Part shown: positions 57,493 through 64,000 of the stretch, one piece after another
Position numbering within the stretch: the stretch's first letter is position 1
Layout of the letters: each line of letters starts with the position of its first letter
NCBI RefSeq assembly: GCF_026339935.1
Contig: NZ_JAPEPX010000001.1
Location: 496,001-560,000, forward strand
Reading direction: 5' to 3'
Source of the DNA: Streptomyces sp. NBC_01551
Lineage (GTDB): Bacteria > Actinomycetota > Actinomycetes > Streptomycetales > Streptomycetaceae
Length of the DNA stretch: 64,000 nt
Notes under the pieces: model-generated
Told to the model about the DNA's origin: nothing
The model's database searches: none
The model's input: the letters and a program-made list of their open reading frames with translations, nothing else
Made by a program: the position numbers and the translations under genes

Positions 57493-58851
57493 CTACGACA
57501 CTTCCCGCACGAACGCGTCCAGCTCGGCCCGCAGCGCCGCCGTCAGCGCGGCCAGGTCCGGCACGGCGGCCGCGTCGGCGACCAGCCCGTAGTGGACGAT
57601 CCCCTTGTACGTCGAGACGGCGACAGCCAGGGACTGCCCCCGGGCCAGCGGGGCGAGCGGGTAGACCTCGCGCACCGTGCTGCCGCCGAGGGTGAAGGTC
57701 AGGCCGGGCAGCGGAACGCTGGTGACGAGGATGTCGTAGAGCAGCCGGGCGGCCTGCGCCACGAGCGGGCCGCCGAGGCGGTGTCCGAGCGGGTGGACGT
57801 GGTCGGCCAGCAGCGCGACGGCCCCGGCGCCGCGCGCGGGCCCCGCCTCCTTGTTGCGGTCCATGCCGGTCCGTACGGCGTACAGCCGCCGCAGCGGGTC
57901 GGCCTCGGCGATCGGGAGCCTGAGCAGGTAGCCGGAGAGCCGGTTCCCGGCGCCGGCGCCGGGTCTGCGGCGGGAGACGGGCACCAGGGCGCGAGGGCCC
58001 GCGCCCCGGGGAGCGGGGTCGCCGCGTTCGGCCAGCCAGCGCCGCAGGGCGCCCGCGACCAGGGCGATCAGCACGTCGTTGACGGTGCCGCCCGCCATCT
58101 TCCGGATGAGGTTGACCTCGTCGAGGTCGAGGGCCAGTCCCGCGACGGTACGGGTTCCCGCGCCGGCTCCCGCCTCGGCGGCGACGAGCGCATCCGGGAC
58201 CCCGAGGGGCAGCCCGGCGCGGGCGACGGCGGCGCCGATCTCCAGCGCCTGCCCGAGGTCCTGGACGCGGGAGGCCAGCATCCCGGACAGCCGGCGCAGC
58301 GCGGACCCGGGCGGACCCGGCACCGGGCGCGCTGGGCCCCGTCCGGCGGGGCCCGCCGCGGCGGCCGGCGTCCGGTCGAAGAGGCCGGCGGCGAGGGCGA
58401 GGGCGCCCAACCCGTCGGCGAGGGCGTGGTGGAACTTGAACAGCACCGCGAAGGAGTCCGCACCGGGCCCGGCCAGCACGTGCGCCTCCCAGGGCGGCCG
58501 GGTCCGGTCGAGCGGGCGCGCCATCAGCGGCCCGGCGGCGGCACGCGGGTCGGCGGCGCCCTCACCGCCGGCTCCGCCTCCACCCCCGCCGACGAGGAAG
58601 ACGTGCCGGGCCGGATCGAAGTCCGGATCGGGCGCCCAGGCGGCCGCGCCGACCGGGATCAGCACGTCGTGGATCCGGCGGCGCAGCCCCGGCAGGCCGG
58701 CGCACCGCTCGGTGAGCAGGGCGGCCGCGCGGGCGGCCGCGTCCGGACCGGAAGCCGTCAGGACGGCGAGGGCGCCGAGGTGCATGGGGTGCGCGGCGGA
58801 TTCGATCCGCCAGAAGGCGAGGTCGAGCGGGGACAGGTGCTCGGGGGCCAC
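57493..58851 (-). CDS. Wax ester/diacylglycerol acyltransferase (WS/DGAT)
   Basis: A 452-residue membrane-associated enzyme making triacylglycerols or wax esters. The catalytic motif FKFHHALADGLGAL (H-H-x3-D-G) is near residue 140, and the C-terminal blocks TSVPLPGLTFTLGG and VSTYKGIVHYGLVAD are typical. A Gly-rich loop (VGGGGGGAGGEG, near 88) is unusual. Start GTG 58851 with GAGAGG 7 nt upstream. Streptomyces store lipid this way late in growth. It may read through into the Old Yellow Enzyme gene across the iterons. Confidence 0.9.
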   Translation of the reverse strand: MAPEHLSPLDLAFWRIESAAHPMHLGALAVLTASGPDAAARAAALLTERCAGLPGLRRRIHDVLIPVGAAAWAPDPDFDPARHVFLVGGGGGGAGGEGAADPRAAAGPLMARPLDRTRPPWEAHVLAGPGADSFAVLFKFHHALADGLGALALAAGLFDRTPAAAAGPAGRGPARPVPGPPGSALRRLSGMLASRVQDLGQALEIGAAVARAGLPLGVPDALVAAEAGAGAGTRTVAGLALDLDEVNLIRKMAGGTVNDVLIALVAGALRRWLAERGDPAPRGAGPRALVPVSRRRPGAGAGNRLSGYLLRLPIAEADPLRRLYAVRTGMDRNKEAGPARGAGAVALLADHVHPLGHRLGGPLVAQAARLLYDILVTSVPLPGLTFTLGGSTVREVYPLAPLARGQSLAVAVSTYKGIVHYGLVADAAAVPDLAALTAALRAELDAFVREVS

Positions 58852-59113
58852 GTAGTGCCTCTCGCGTGCGGCGACAGAGGCTGGAAGTCAATCCTTTTCG
58901 GCCTCCTACGATCAAGTAACCGACAAGTAGATGATCTGTTCGGTCGCCCGCCGATCGCCGACGATCAGCTGGTCAGGGCCGCGCGCCCAGGCCCGCCGCC
59001 GCCTCGGGGCTCCGGCGGGGCGACCTCCGGGCGGTTGTCGGTGGCGCGGTGCAGACTGGCGGAAAGCTGCTGTGAAGCACCGTGAAGGACAACGACGTCC
59101 GGAGGTGTCGGCC

Positions 59114-60205
59114 ATGACCGACGTGCTACTGCTCGCGGGTACCCGCAAGGGACTCTTCATCGGCCACCGCAAGGGCCGCGGCCCTTGGGAGTTCGACGGG
59201 CCCCACTTCAACGCGCAGGCCGTCTCGGCGGTCGCGATCGACACCCGGGGGCCCGCGCCCCGGCTACTGGTCGGCGGCGACAGTTCGCACTGGGGGCCGT
59301 CCGTCTTCAGCTCCGACGACCTCGGGGCGACGTGGCGGGAGCCCGCCGCGGCCGCCGTGCGGTTCCCCAAGGACACCGGGGCCTCGCTGGAGCGGGTCTG
59401 GCAGCTCCATCCGGCCGGACCCGAGGCCCCGGACGTGGTCTACGCGGGGACGGAGCCGGCCGCGCTGTTCCGCTCGACGGACCGCGGCGAGTCCTTCGAG
59501 CTGGTCCGGCCGCTGTGGGAGCACCCGAGCCGCAAGGACTGGGTGCCTGGCGGCGGCGGTGAGGGCCTGCACACCGTGATCACCGACCCGGCCGACCCGG
59601 ACGCGGTGACGGTGGCGGTGTCCACCGCCGGGGTGTTCCGCACCCGGGACGGCGGGGCGAGCTGGGCGCCGTCCAACCACGGGGTCTCGGCGGTGTTCCT
59701 GCCCGATCCGCACCCCGAGTTCGGCCAGTGCGTGCACAAGATCGCCCAGGACGCCGGGGACGCCGGCCGGCTGTACCTCCAGAACCACTGGGGCGTCTAC
59801 CGCAGCGACGACGCCGGGACCCGGTGGACCGACATCGGCGCCGGCCTGCCCTCCGACTTCGGCTTCGCCGTCGCGGCGCACCCGCACCGGCCGGACACCG
59901 CGTACGTCTTCCCCCTCAACGCCGACTCCGACCGGGTCCCGGCCCAGCACCGCTGCCGGGTCTTCCGCACCGAGGACGCGGGCGCCAGCTGGGAGCCGCT
60001 GGCGCGGGGCCTGCCGGCCGGGGACCACTACGGCACGGTGTTGCGGGACGCCCTGTGCACGGACGACGCGGACCCGGCGGGGATCTACTTCGGCAACCGC
60101 AACGGCGAGCTGTACGCGAGCGACGACGACGGGGACAGCTGGCGGCTGCTGGCGGAGCACCTGCCGGACGTGCTGTGCGTACGGGCGGAGGTACTGCGCA
60201 CGTAG
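59114..60205 (+). CDS. BNR/sialidase-type repeat protein
   Basis: A 363-residue cytoplasmic beta-propeller. Repeats carry the Asp-box pattern S-x-D-x-G-x-x-W: FSSDDLGATWREP, FRSTDRGESFELV, FRTRDGGASWAPS, YRSDDAGTRWTDI, FRTEDAGASWEPL, YASDDDGDSWRLL (six boxes). No signal peptide or sialidase catalytic residues are visible, so it is probably a scaffold or binding protein. Start ATG 59114 with GGAGGTG upstream. A small gap of 23 bp leads to the uracil-DNA glycosylase gene. Confidence 0.85.
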   Translation: MTDVLLLAGTRKGLFIGHRKGRGPWEFDGPHFNAQAVSAVAIDTRGPAPRLLVGGDSSHWGPSVFSSDDLGATWREPAAAAVRFPKDTGASLERVWQLHPAGPEAPDVVYAGTEPAALFRSTDRGESFELVRPLWEHPSRKDWVPGGGGEGLHTVITDPADPDAVTVAVSTAGVFRTRDGGASWAPSNHGVSAVFLPDPHPEFGQCVHKIAQDAGDAGRLYLQNHWGVYRSDDAGTRWTDIGAGLPSDFGFAVAAHPHRPDTAYVFPLNADSDRVPAQHRCRVFRTEDAGASWEPLARGLPAGDHYGTVLRDALCTDDADPAGIYFGNRNGELYASDDDGDSWRLLAEHLPDVLCVRAEVLRT

Positions 60206-60228
60206 ATCGGCCAGTAGAGTGACTCACC

Positions 60229-60915
60229 GTGGCAGCACGACCGTTGAACGAGATCGTCGAGCCGGGCTGGGCCCGCGCTCTGGAGCCGGTGGCGGAGCAG
60301 ATCGCCGCCATGGGCGACTTCCTGCGCGCGGAGATCGCGGCGGGCAGAACCTACCTGCCGGCCGGGGCGCACGTCCTGCGCGCCTTCCAGCAGCCCTTCG
60401 ACGAGGTGAAGGTGCTGATCGTCGGGCAGGACCCGTACCCCACCCCGGGGCACGCGATGGGCCTGTCCTTCTCGGTGGCGCCCGAGGTCAGCCCGTGGCC
60501 GCCGAGCCTGGACAACATCTTCCGCGAGCTGCACGCCGACCTCGGGACGGGGCGCCCGGCGAACGGCGACCTGACGCCGTGGACCCGGCAGGGCGTGCTG
60601 CTGCTGAACCGCTCGCTGACGACGGCGCCCCGCAAGCCCAACGCCCATCGCGGCAAGGGCTGGGAGGCCGTCACCGAGCAGGCGATCCGGGCGCTGGCCG
60701 CGCGCGGGAAGCCGCTGGTGTCGGTGCTGTGGGGCCGTGACGCCCGCAATCTGCGGCCGCTGCTGGGCGAGTTGCCCGCCGTGGAGTCCGTCCACCCCTC
60801 CCCCATGTCCGCCGACAACGGGTTCTTCGGTTCCCGGCCGTTCAGCAGGACCAATGACCTGCTGGTACGCCAGGGAGCGCAGCCGGTGGACTGGCGTCTG
60901 CCGAACGCCTCTTGA
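60229..60915 (+). CDS. ung: Uracil-DNA glycosylase (family 1)
   Basis: A 228-residue repair enzyme that removes uracil from DNA. Motif [19 protein letters not shown] with catalytic Asp, and motif [20 protein letters not shown] with the second His, are intact. Start GTG 60229; TAGAGT at 60215-60220 lies 8 nt upstream, so a leaderless transcript is possible. Streptomyces usually have two such genes. It follows the BNR gene closely but may have its own promoter. Confidence 0.95.
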   Translation: MAARPLNEIVEPGWARALEPVAEQIAAMGDFLRAEIAAGRTYLPAGAHVLRAFQQPFDEVKVLIVGQDPYPTPGHAMGLSFSVAPEVSPWPPSLDNIFRELHADLGTGRPANGDLTPWTRQGVLLLNRSLTTAPRKPNAHRGKGWEAVTEQAIRALAARGKPLVSVLWGRDARNLRPLLGELPAVESVHPSPMSADNGFFGSRPFSRTNDLLVRQGAQPVDWRLPNAS

Positions 60916-61025
60916 GTGGTCAAGTTGAACCGTGTACGACATTCCTAGGATAAATACGGACAGATGCCGCCCGAAGTGGCCCTGCCCGAACACCCGGTTC
61001 CGATAAACCAGTAGCATGCGGCGCC

Positions 61026-61940
61026 ATGAGCTCCCCCACTGGGCCCGCAAATGGCCTGCCCGTACGAATGCCGCGACCCCGCCAGACCGGACGGCACCGC
61101 CGGCCCGAGCCCGCGGTGGCGCCCGAGGGCGCGCCCGCGCTGGTGCTCGCCGTGCCCGGTGCCCCCTCGGCCGCCTCGCGGGGGCTCGCGGAAGAGATCA
61201 TCAGCATCGGCCGCTCCGAGCTGCCCGGCCTGGACGCCCGCCTGGGCTTCCTGGACGGTGACGAGGACTCCGAGTTCCCGTCGCTGTCCTGCGTCCTGAA
61301 CGCCGTCGCGCGCGAGCGCGCCGAGCGCGCGGAGTTCGCCCGCGCCGCCGGCCACGAGGTGCCCGCGCCGACCGGCCCGGACGCCGTGGTGGTACCGCTG
61401 CTCGCCGGTCCGGACGCCGATCTGCTGCGCCGCTGCCGCCAGGCACTGATGGACTCCTCGGCCGCCGCCGAGCTGGCCGACGTACTCGGCCCGCACCCGC
61501 TGCTCGCCGAGGGCCTGCACGTGCGGCTGTCCGAGGCCGGCCAGGCCCGCGCCGACCGCGCGCGCCTGTTCTCCGTGACCACGGCCGCCGACGGCATCAT
61601 CGTCGCCACCACCGGCGGCGAGGAGGCCGTCCAGGCCGCCGCCGTCACCGGCATGCTGCTGGCCGCCCGCCTCGCGGTGCCCGTGAAGGCGGCCGCGCTG
61701 GACCAGGAGGGCTCGGTGGCCGCGGTCGCCGAGCAGCTGCGCCTGGAGGGCTCCACGCAGCTCGCGCTGGCCCCGCACCTGATCGGCCCGGAGGCCGCCG
61801 AGGGGCTGCTGGACACCGCGTGCAAGGAGGGCGACTGCGCCGCCGCCGAGGTGCTGGGCGCGTACCCGGCGCTCGGCAAGCTGGCCGTCGCGCAGTACTC
61901 CGCGGCCCTCGGTCTGCCCCAGGGCGCCACCGCGCGCTGA
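61026..61940 (+). CDS. CbiX/sirohydrochlorin chelatase-like protein
   Basis: A 304-residue protein with two repeats of a chelatase-like fold: ALVLAVPGAPSAASRGLAEEIISIG then DAVVVPLLAGPDADLLRRC, with GPHPLLAEGL and PHLIGPEAAEGLLDTA as the matching halves. The usual His of HGS is replaced by VPGAPSA, so metal insertion is doubtful. I recall this layout from Streptomyces proteins annotated near sirohydrochlorin chelatase; true function is open. Start ATG 61026. A perfect terminator lies just downstream. Confidence 0.7.
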   Translation: MSSPTGPANGLPVRMPRPRQTGRHRRPEPAVAPEGAPALVLAVPGAPSAASRGLAEEIISIGRSELPGLDARLGFLDGDEDSEFPSLSCVLNAVARERAERAEFARAAGHEVPAPTGPDAVVVPLLAGPDADLLRRCRQALMDSSAAAELADVLGPHPLLAEGLHVRLSEAGQARADRARLFSVTTAADGIIVATTGGEEAVQAAAVTGMLLAARLAVPVKAAALDQEGSVAAVAEQLRLEGSTQLALAPHLIGPEAAEGLLDTACKEGDCAAAEVLGAYPALGKLAVAQYSAALGLPQGATAR

Positions 61941-61957
61941 CCGCTCACGCCACGCCG

Positions 61958-61996
61958 CGAGGGCCCGCGCTCCGGATTCCGGAGCGCGGGCCCTCG
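61958..61996. terminator. Bidirectional terminator, 18-bp perfect stem
   Basis: CGAGGGCCCGCGCTCCGG at 61958-61975 pairs without mismatch with 61979-61996 around ATT. It separates two convergent genes. Confidence 0.92.
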
Positions 61997-62030
61997 TACG
62001 TGCCGGGCGGCGGCCCGGGCGGGCCGAAGG

Positions 62031-63119
62031 TCAGCCGAAGACCACACAGCTGGCGGCCGGCACGGCCACCGAGCCGGCCCGGCGCGGCAGACCGGTCAGC
62101 GGGTCCACGTCGAACCAGGCGACGTCCCCGGAGTGCTCGTTGGCCGCGTACAGCCTGCGCCCCGAGGGGTCGGCGGCGAGGTCGCGCGGCCACCGGCCAC
62201 CGCAGGAGACCGTGCCCGTGAGCTGTGGCTTCTCGGCCCCGTCGGCGAGCGAGAGCGTGACGATGACGTCGGCGCCGCGGACGGCGGCCCAGACGAAGCG
62301 CCCGTCCGGCGAGGCGACGATGGCCGACGGGTAGGCCCGTGCGGCCCCCTGGGCGGCCGCTGAGGCGACCGGAACCTCCACGACCGGTTCCAGGTGTCCA
62401 CGCCCCGGATTCCAGCGGCAGACGGTCACCTGCGGCTCCAGCTCGTGCAGTACGTAGACCACCTCGCCGCCGGGATGGAAGGCGAGGTGGCGGGGGCCGG
62501 TCCCGGCGCGCAGGGCTGCCTCCGAGTGGACGCGCAGCGCGCCGGTGGCGGGGTCGGGCGCGCACACCCGCACCGAGTCGGTGCCGAGATCCACGCTGAG
62601 CACCCAGCATCCCCCCGGGTCGGGCAGCACCTGGTGCGCGTGCGGGCCCGCCTGCCGGTCGGCGTCGAGGCCGGAACCCCGGTGGGTGAGGACGGAGGCG
62701 GGACCGCCGATGGCGCCGTCGGCGGCGAGCGGGAGGCTGCTGACGCTGCCGGAGGTGTAGTTGGCGGTGAGCAGCCGGCGCCCGGCCACACTGAGGTGGG
62801 TGGGGCCGGAGCCGCCGACGCGGACGGCGGGCCCGAGGGCGGTGAGGCCCTCGGGGGAGGTCCGGAAGGCGCTGACCGCGCCCTGGTCGGTCTCGCTGAC
62901 CGCGTAGAGCACCCCGGCCCCCCGGTCGAGGGCGAGGTACGAGGGATCGGCGAGGGCCCGGTGCTCGGCGAGCGGGGTCAGCGCCCCGGTGGCCGGGTCC
63001 ACGGCCGCGGTGGTGATGCCGCGGCCGCCGCCCGAGGTGAACGAGCCGATGTAGGCCCGGCGTTCGCCGCCCTGCCCGGCGCTGTCCGCGCCGTTCGCGC
63101 CCCTGTCCGCGTCGCCCAC
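62031..63119 (-). CDS. Lactonase family seven-bladed beta-propeller protein
   Basis: A 362-residue cytoplasmic propeller of the 6-phosphogluconolactonase/YbhE family (PF10282). Repeats: YIGSFTSGGGRGITTAAVDPATGAL at the N-terminus, PSYLALDRGAGVLYAVSE, HQVLPDPGGCWVLSVDLGTDSV, GPRHLAFHPGGEVVYVLHEL and WPRDLAADPSGRRLYAANEHSGDV. It may open a sugar lactone in the pentose phosphate route or be a binding protein. Start GTG 63119 with GAGAGGGG upstream. The gene ahead of it on the same strand is nitric oxide synthase, 55 bp away. Confidence 0.87.
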   Translation of the reverse strand: MGDADRGANGADSAGQGGERRAYIGSFTSGGGRGITTAAVDPATGALTPLAEHRALADPSYLALDRGAGVLYAVSETDQGAVSAFRTSPEGLTALGPAVRVGGSGPTHLSVAGRRLLTANYTSGSVSSLPLAADGAIGGPASVLTHRGSGLDADRQAGPHAHQVLPDPGGCWVLSVDLGTDSVRVCAPDPATGALRVHSEAALRAGTGPRHLAFHPGGEVVYVLHELEPQVTVCRWNPGRGHLEPVVEVPVASAAAQGAARAYPSAIVASPDGRFVWAAVRGADVIVTLSLADGAEKPQLTGTVSCGGRWPRDLAADPSGRRLYAANEHSGDVAWFDVDPLTGLPRRAGSVAVPAASCVVFG

Positions 63120-63174
63120 GGGAGCCCCTCTCAGTCACTGCCGGATCCGTTGGGAGCCGACGGTAACAGAAGGT

Positions 63175-64000
63175 CTAGACCAAATCCCGCCCCTGGGCCC
63201 GTTCTTGCGCGCCGGGGTGGTGCACGTACGCCGGAGAGACCTGCCTGTCCTCGAAGGTGCGGTGGAAGACCGGGGTGGCCGAGCCGGAGATCGGCGGCAC
63301 GATCCAGGACCAGTCGGCGCCCACGTCCCGCCCCTTGCGCTCCTCGCGCTCCAGGTGGGTCAGGAAGCGCCGGGACTCGCTGTGATGGTCGGCGATGGTG
63401 ACCTTGGCGCGGTCGAAGGAGTGCAGCACGGCCCGGTTGAGCTCGACGAGCGCCCGGTCCTTCCACAGCGAGCGGTCGCTGGAGGTGTCCAGGCCCAGGC
63501 GGCGGCCGACGGCCGGGAGCAGGTTGTACCGGTCGGCGTCGGCGAGGTTGCGGGCGCCGATCTCGGTGCCCATGTACCAGCCGTTGAACGGGGCGGCCGG
63601 GTAGTGGATGCCGCCGATCTCCAGGCACATGTTGGAGATGGCGGGCACGGCGTGCCAGCGCAGCCCCCAGTCCGTCCAGCCGTCGCCGCCGCCCTCCCCG
63701 TCGGGGTGCGCGATCGGGACTTCGAGGACCGCATCGGCGGGGGTGTCGAACCAGCGGGGCTTGTCGTCGACGCCCTGGACCACCAGCGGGAGGAGGTCGA
63801 AGGGGGTGCCCGCGCCACCGGACCAGCCGAGCTGGAGGAGGGCCTCCGTGAGGGGGGCGTTGCGGGCGTCGCCCACCGTTATGGAGTGGTGGTCGCCGTA
63901 GCCGGCGTAGCGGACCAGCTGCTCGCTCCAGATCAGCGGGCCGGGGCGGCCCGGGGCGTCCGGGGCGAAGACGGTGATCGTGGGGCGGACCCGGCCGCCG
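63175..64000 (-). CDS. nos: Nitric oxide synthase oxygenase (partial, 5' end outside window)
   Basis: The C-terminal 274 residues of a bacterial NOS oxygenase, a heme enzyme that makes nitric oxide from L-arginine. Present blocks: PTITVFAPDAPG, RYAGYGDHHSITVGDARN, FDLLPLVVQG, WGLRWHAVPAISNMCLEIGG, the arginine site FNGWYMGTEIGARN (Glu binds substrate guanidine), RYNLLPAVGRRLGLD and the tetrahydrobiopterin-side WSWIVPPISGSATPVFHR. The heme-ligating Cys is upstream, outside the window. The stop is TAG at 63177-63175. Streptomyces NOS can feed nitration of natural products; no such partner is visible here. Confidence 0.93.
   Translation of the reverse strand, partial: GGRVRPTITVFAPDAPGRPGPLIWSEQLVRYAGYGDHHSITVGDARNAPLTEALLQLGWSGGAGTPFDLLPLVVQGVDDKPRWFDTPADAVLEVPIAHPDGEGGGDGWTDWGLRWHAVPAISNMCLEIGGIHYPAAPFNGWYMGTEIGARNLADADRYNLLPAVGRRLGLDTSSDRSLWKDRALVELNRAVLHSFDRAKVTIADHHSESRRFLTHLEREERKGRDVGADWSWIVPPISGSATPVFHRTFEDRQVSPAYVHHPGAQERAQGRDLV

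Noticed and set aside
1..64000. tRNA, rRNA or tmRNA genes
   Set aside because: Scanned by eye for T-loop words such as GTTCGAATC and for rRNA landmarks on both strands; none convincing.
1..64000. A complete biosynthetic gene cluster or defence island
   Set aside because: No PKS, NRPS, terpene synthase, restriction, toxin-antitoxin or CBASS genes are seen; the flavoenzymes and regulators are scattered in unrelated small units.

Overview
The window is a 64 kb stretch of chromosome from a high-GC actinobacterium, almost certainly a Streptomyces. Evidence: strong third-position G/C bias in every real gene, frequent GTG and TTG starts with GGAGG-like ribosome sites, several apparently leaderless promoters, the conserved actinobacterial families DUF5134, DUF6332, DUF6421 and DUF6986, mycothiol- and F420-type enzymes, and a bacterial nitric oxide synthase. 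I see no rRNA, tRNA, CRISPR array, transposase, integrase or phage block. The gene set is core-like metabolism, regulation and membrane functions with small repeat elements between genes.

Layout. 1-5.4 kb: 5'-part of an ABC-F ATPase (runs off the left edge) behind two matching palindromes, a glutamate-racemase-family protein, two 92-bp direct repeats, an HpnB-like glycosyltransferase, a Gln/Pro-rich small protein behind a hairpin leader, and a MOSC protein. 5.4-14 kb: a membrane protein, a beta-helix/AAA+ fusion protein, a frameshifted membrane alpha/beta-hydrolase, a SRPBCC protein, a zinc-ribbon membrane protein and a Cds1-like PLP enzyme. 14-22.5 kb: a serine-kinase-type ATPase, ROK regulator, AlkB, mycothiol-dependent enzyme, DUF6332, DoxX, a secreted spherulin-4 protein, a TetR/deazaflavin-enzyme divergon with paired operators, and a secreted beta-propeller. 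22.5-33.5 kb: a geranylgeranyl-reductase-family flavoprotein, M20 dipeptidase, MBL hydrolase, PfpI protein, kinase-Nudix fusion, LacI regulator, small membrane protein, HTH-WD40 protein and DUF6986 aldolase.

33.6-44 kb: the etfBA operon with a very strong terminator, a flavin reductase, thioredoxin-like protein, PlsC acyltransferase, a CGNR regulator divergent from an MFS exporter, a transglutaminase-like protein whose start codon lies in a perfect hairpin, and a three-gene unit DUF6421 - SDR - threonine aldolase. 44-53.5 kb: a PadR-controlled luciferase-like monooxygenase/esterase pair, GDPD, GNAT, DUF5134, M56 peptidase, PAP2 phosphatase, TetR and a secreted LVIVD protein. 53.5-64 kb: a DUF305 lipoprotein (divergent from LVIVD, shared operator), FprA, an ArsR regulator with an Old Yellow Enzyme preceded by a 17-bp-period iteron array, wax-ester synthase, BNR-repeat protein, uracil-DNA glycosylase, a CbiX-like protein, a lactonase and the C-terminal part of a nitric oxide synthase running off the right edge.

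How the genes work together. Most units are one to three genes. Electron transfer is a recurring theme (EtfBA, FprA, flavin reductase, Old Yellow Enzyme, F420-type enzyme, NOS, luciferase-like monooxygenase), but nothing ties these into one pathway. The most informative signals are regulatory: at least seven regulator/target pairs come with inverted or direct repeats seen directly in the shared promoter DNA. Functions are read from motifs and remembered families; no database search was run.
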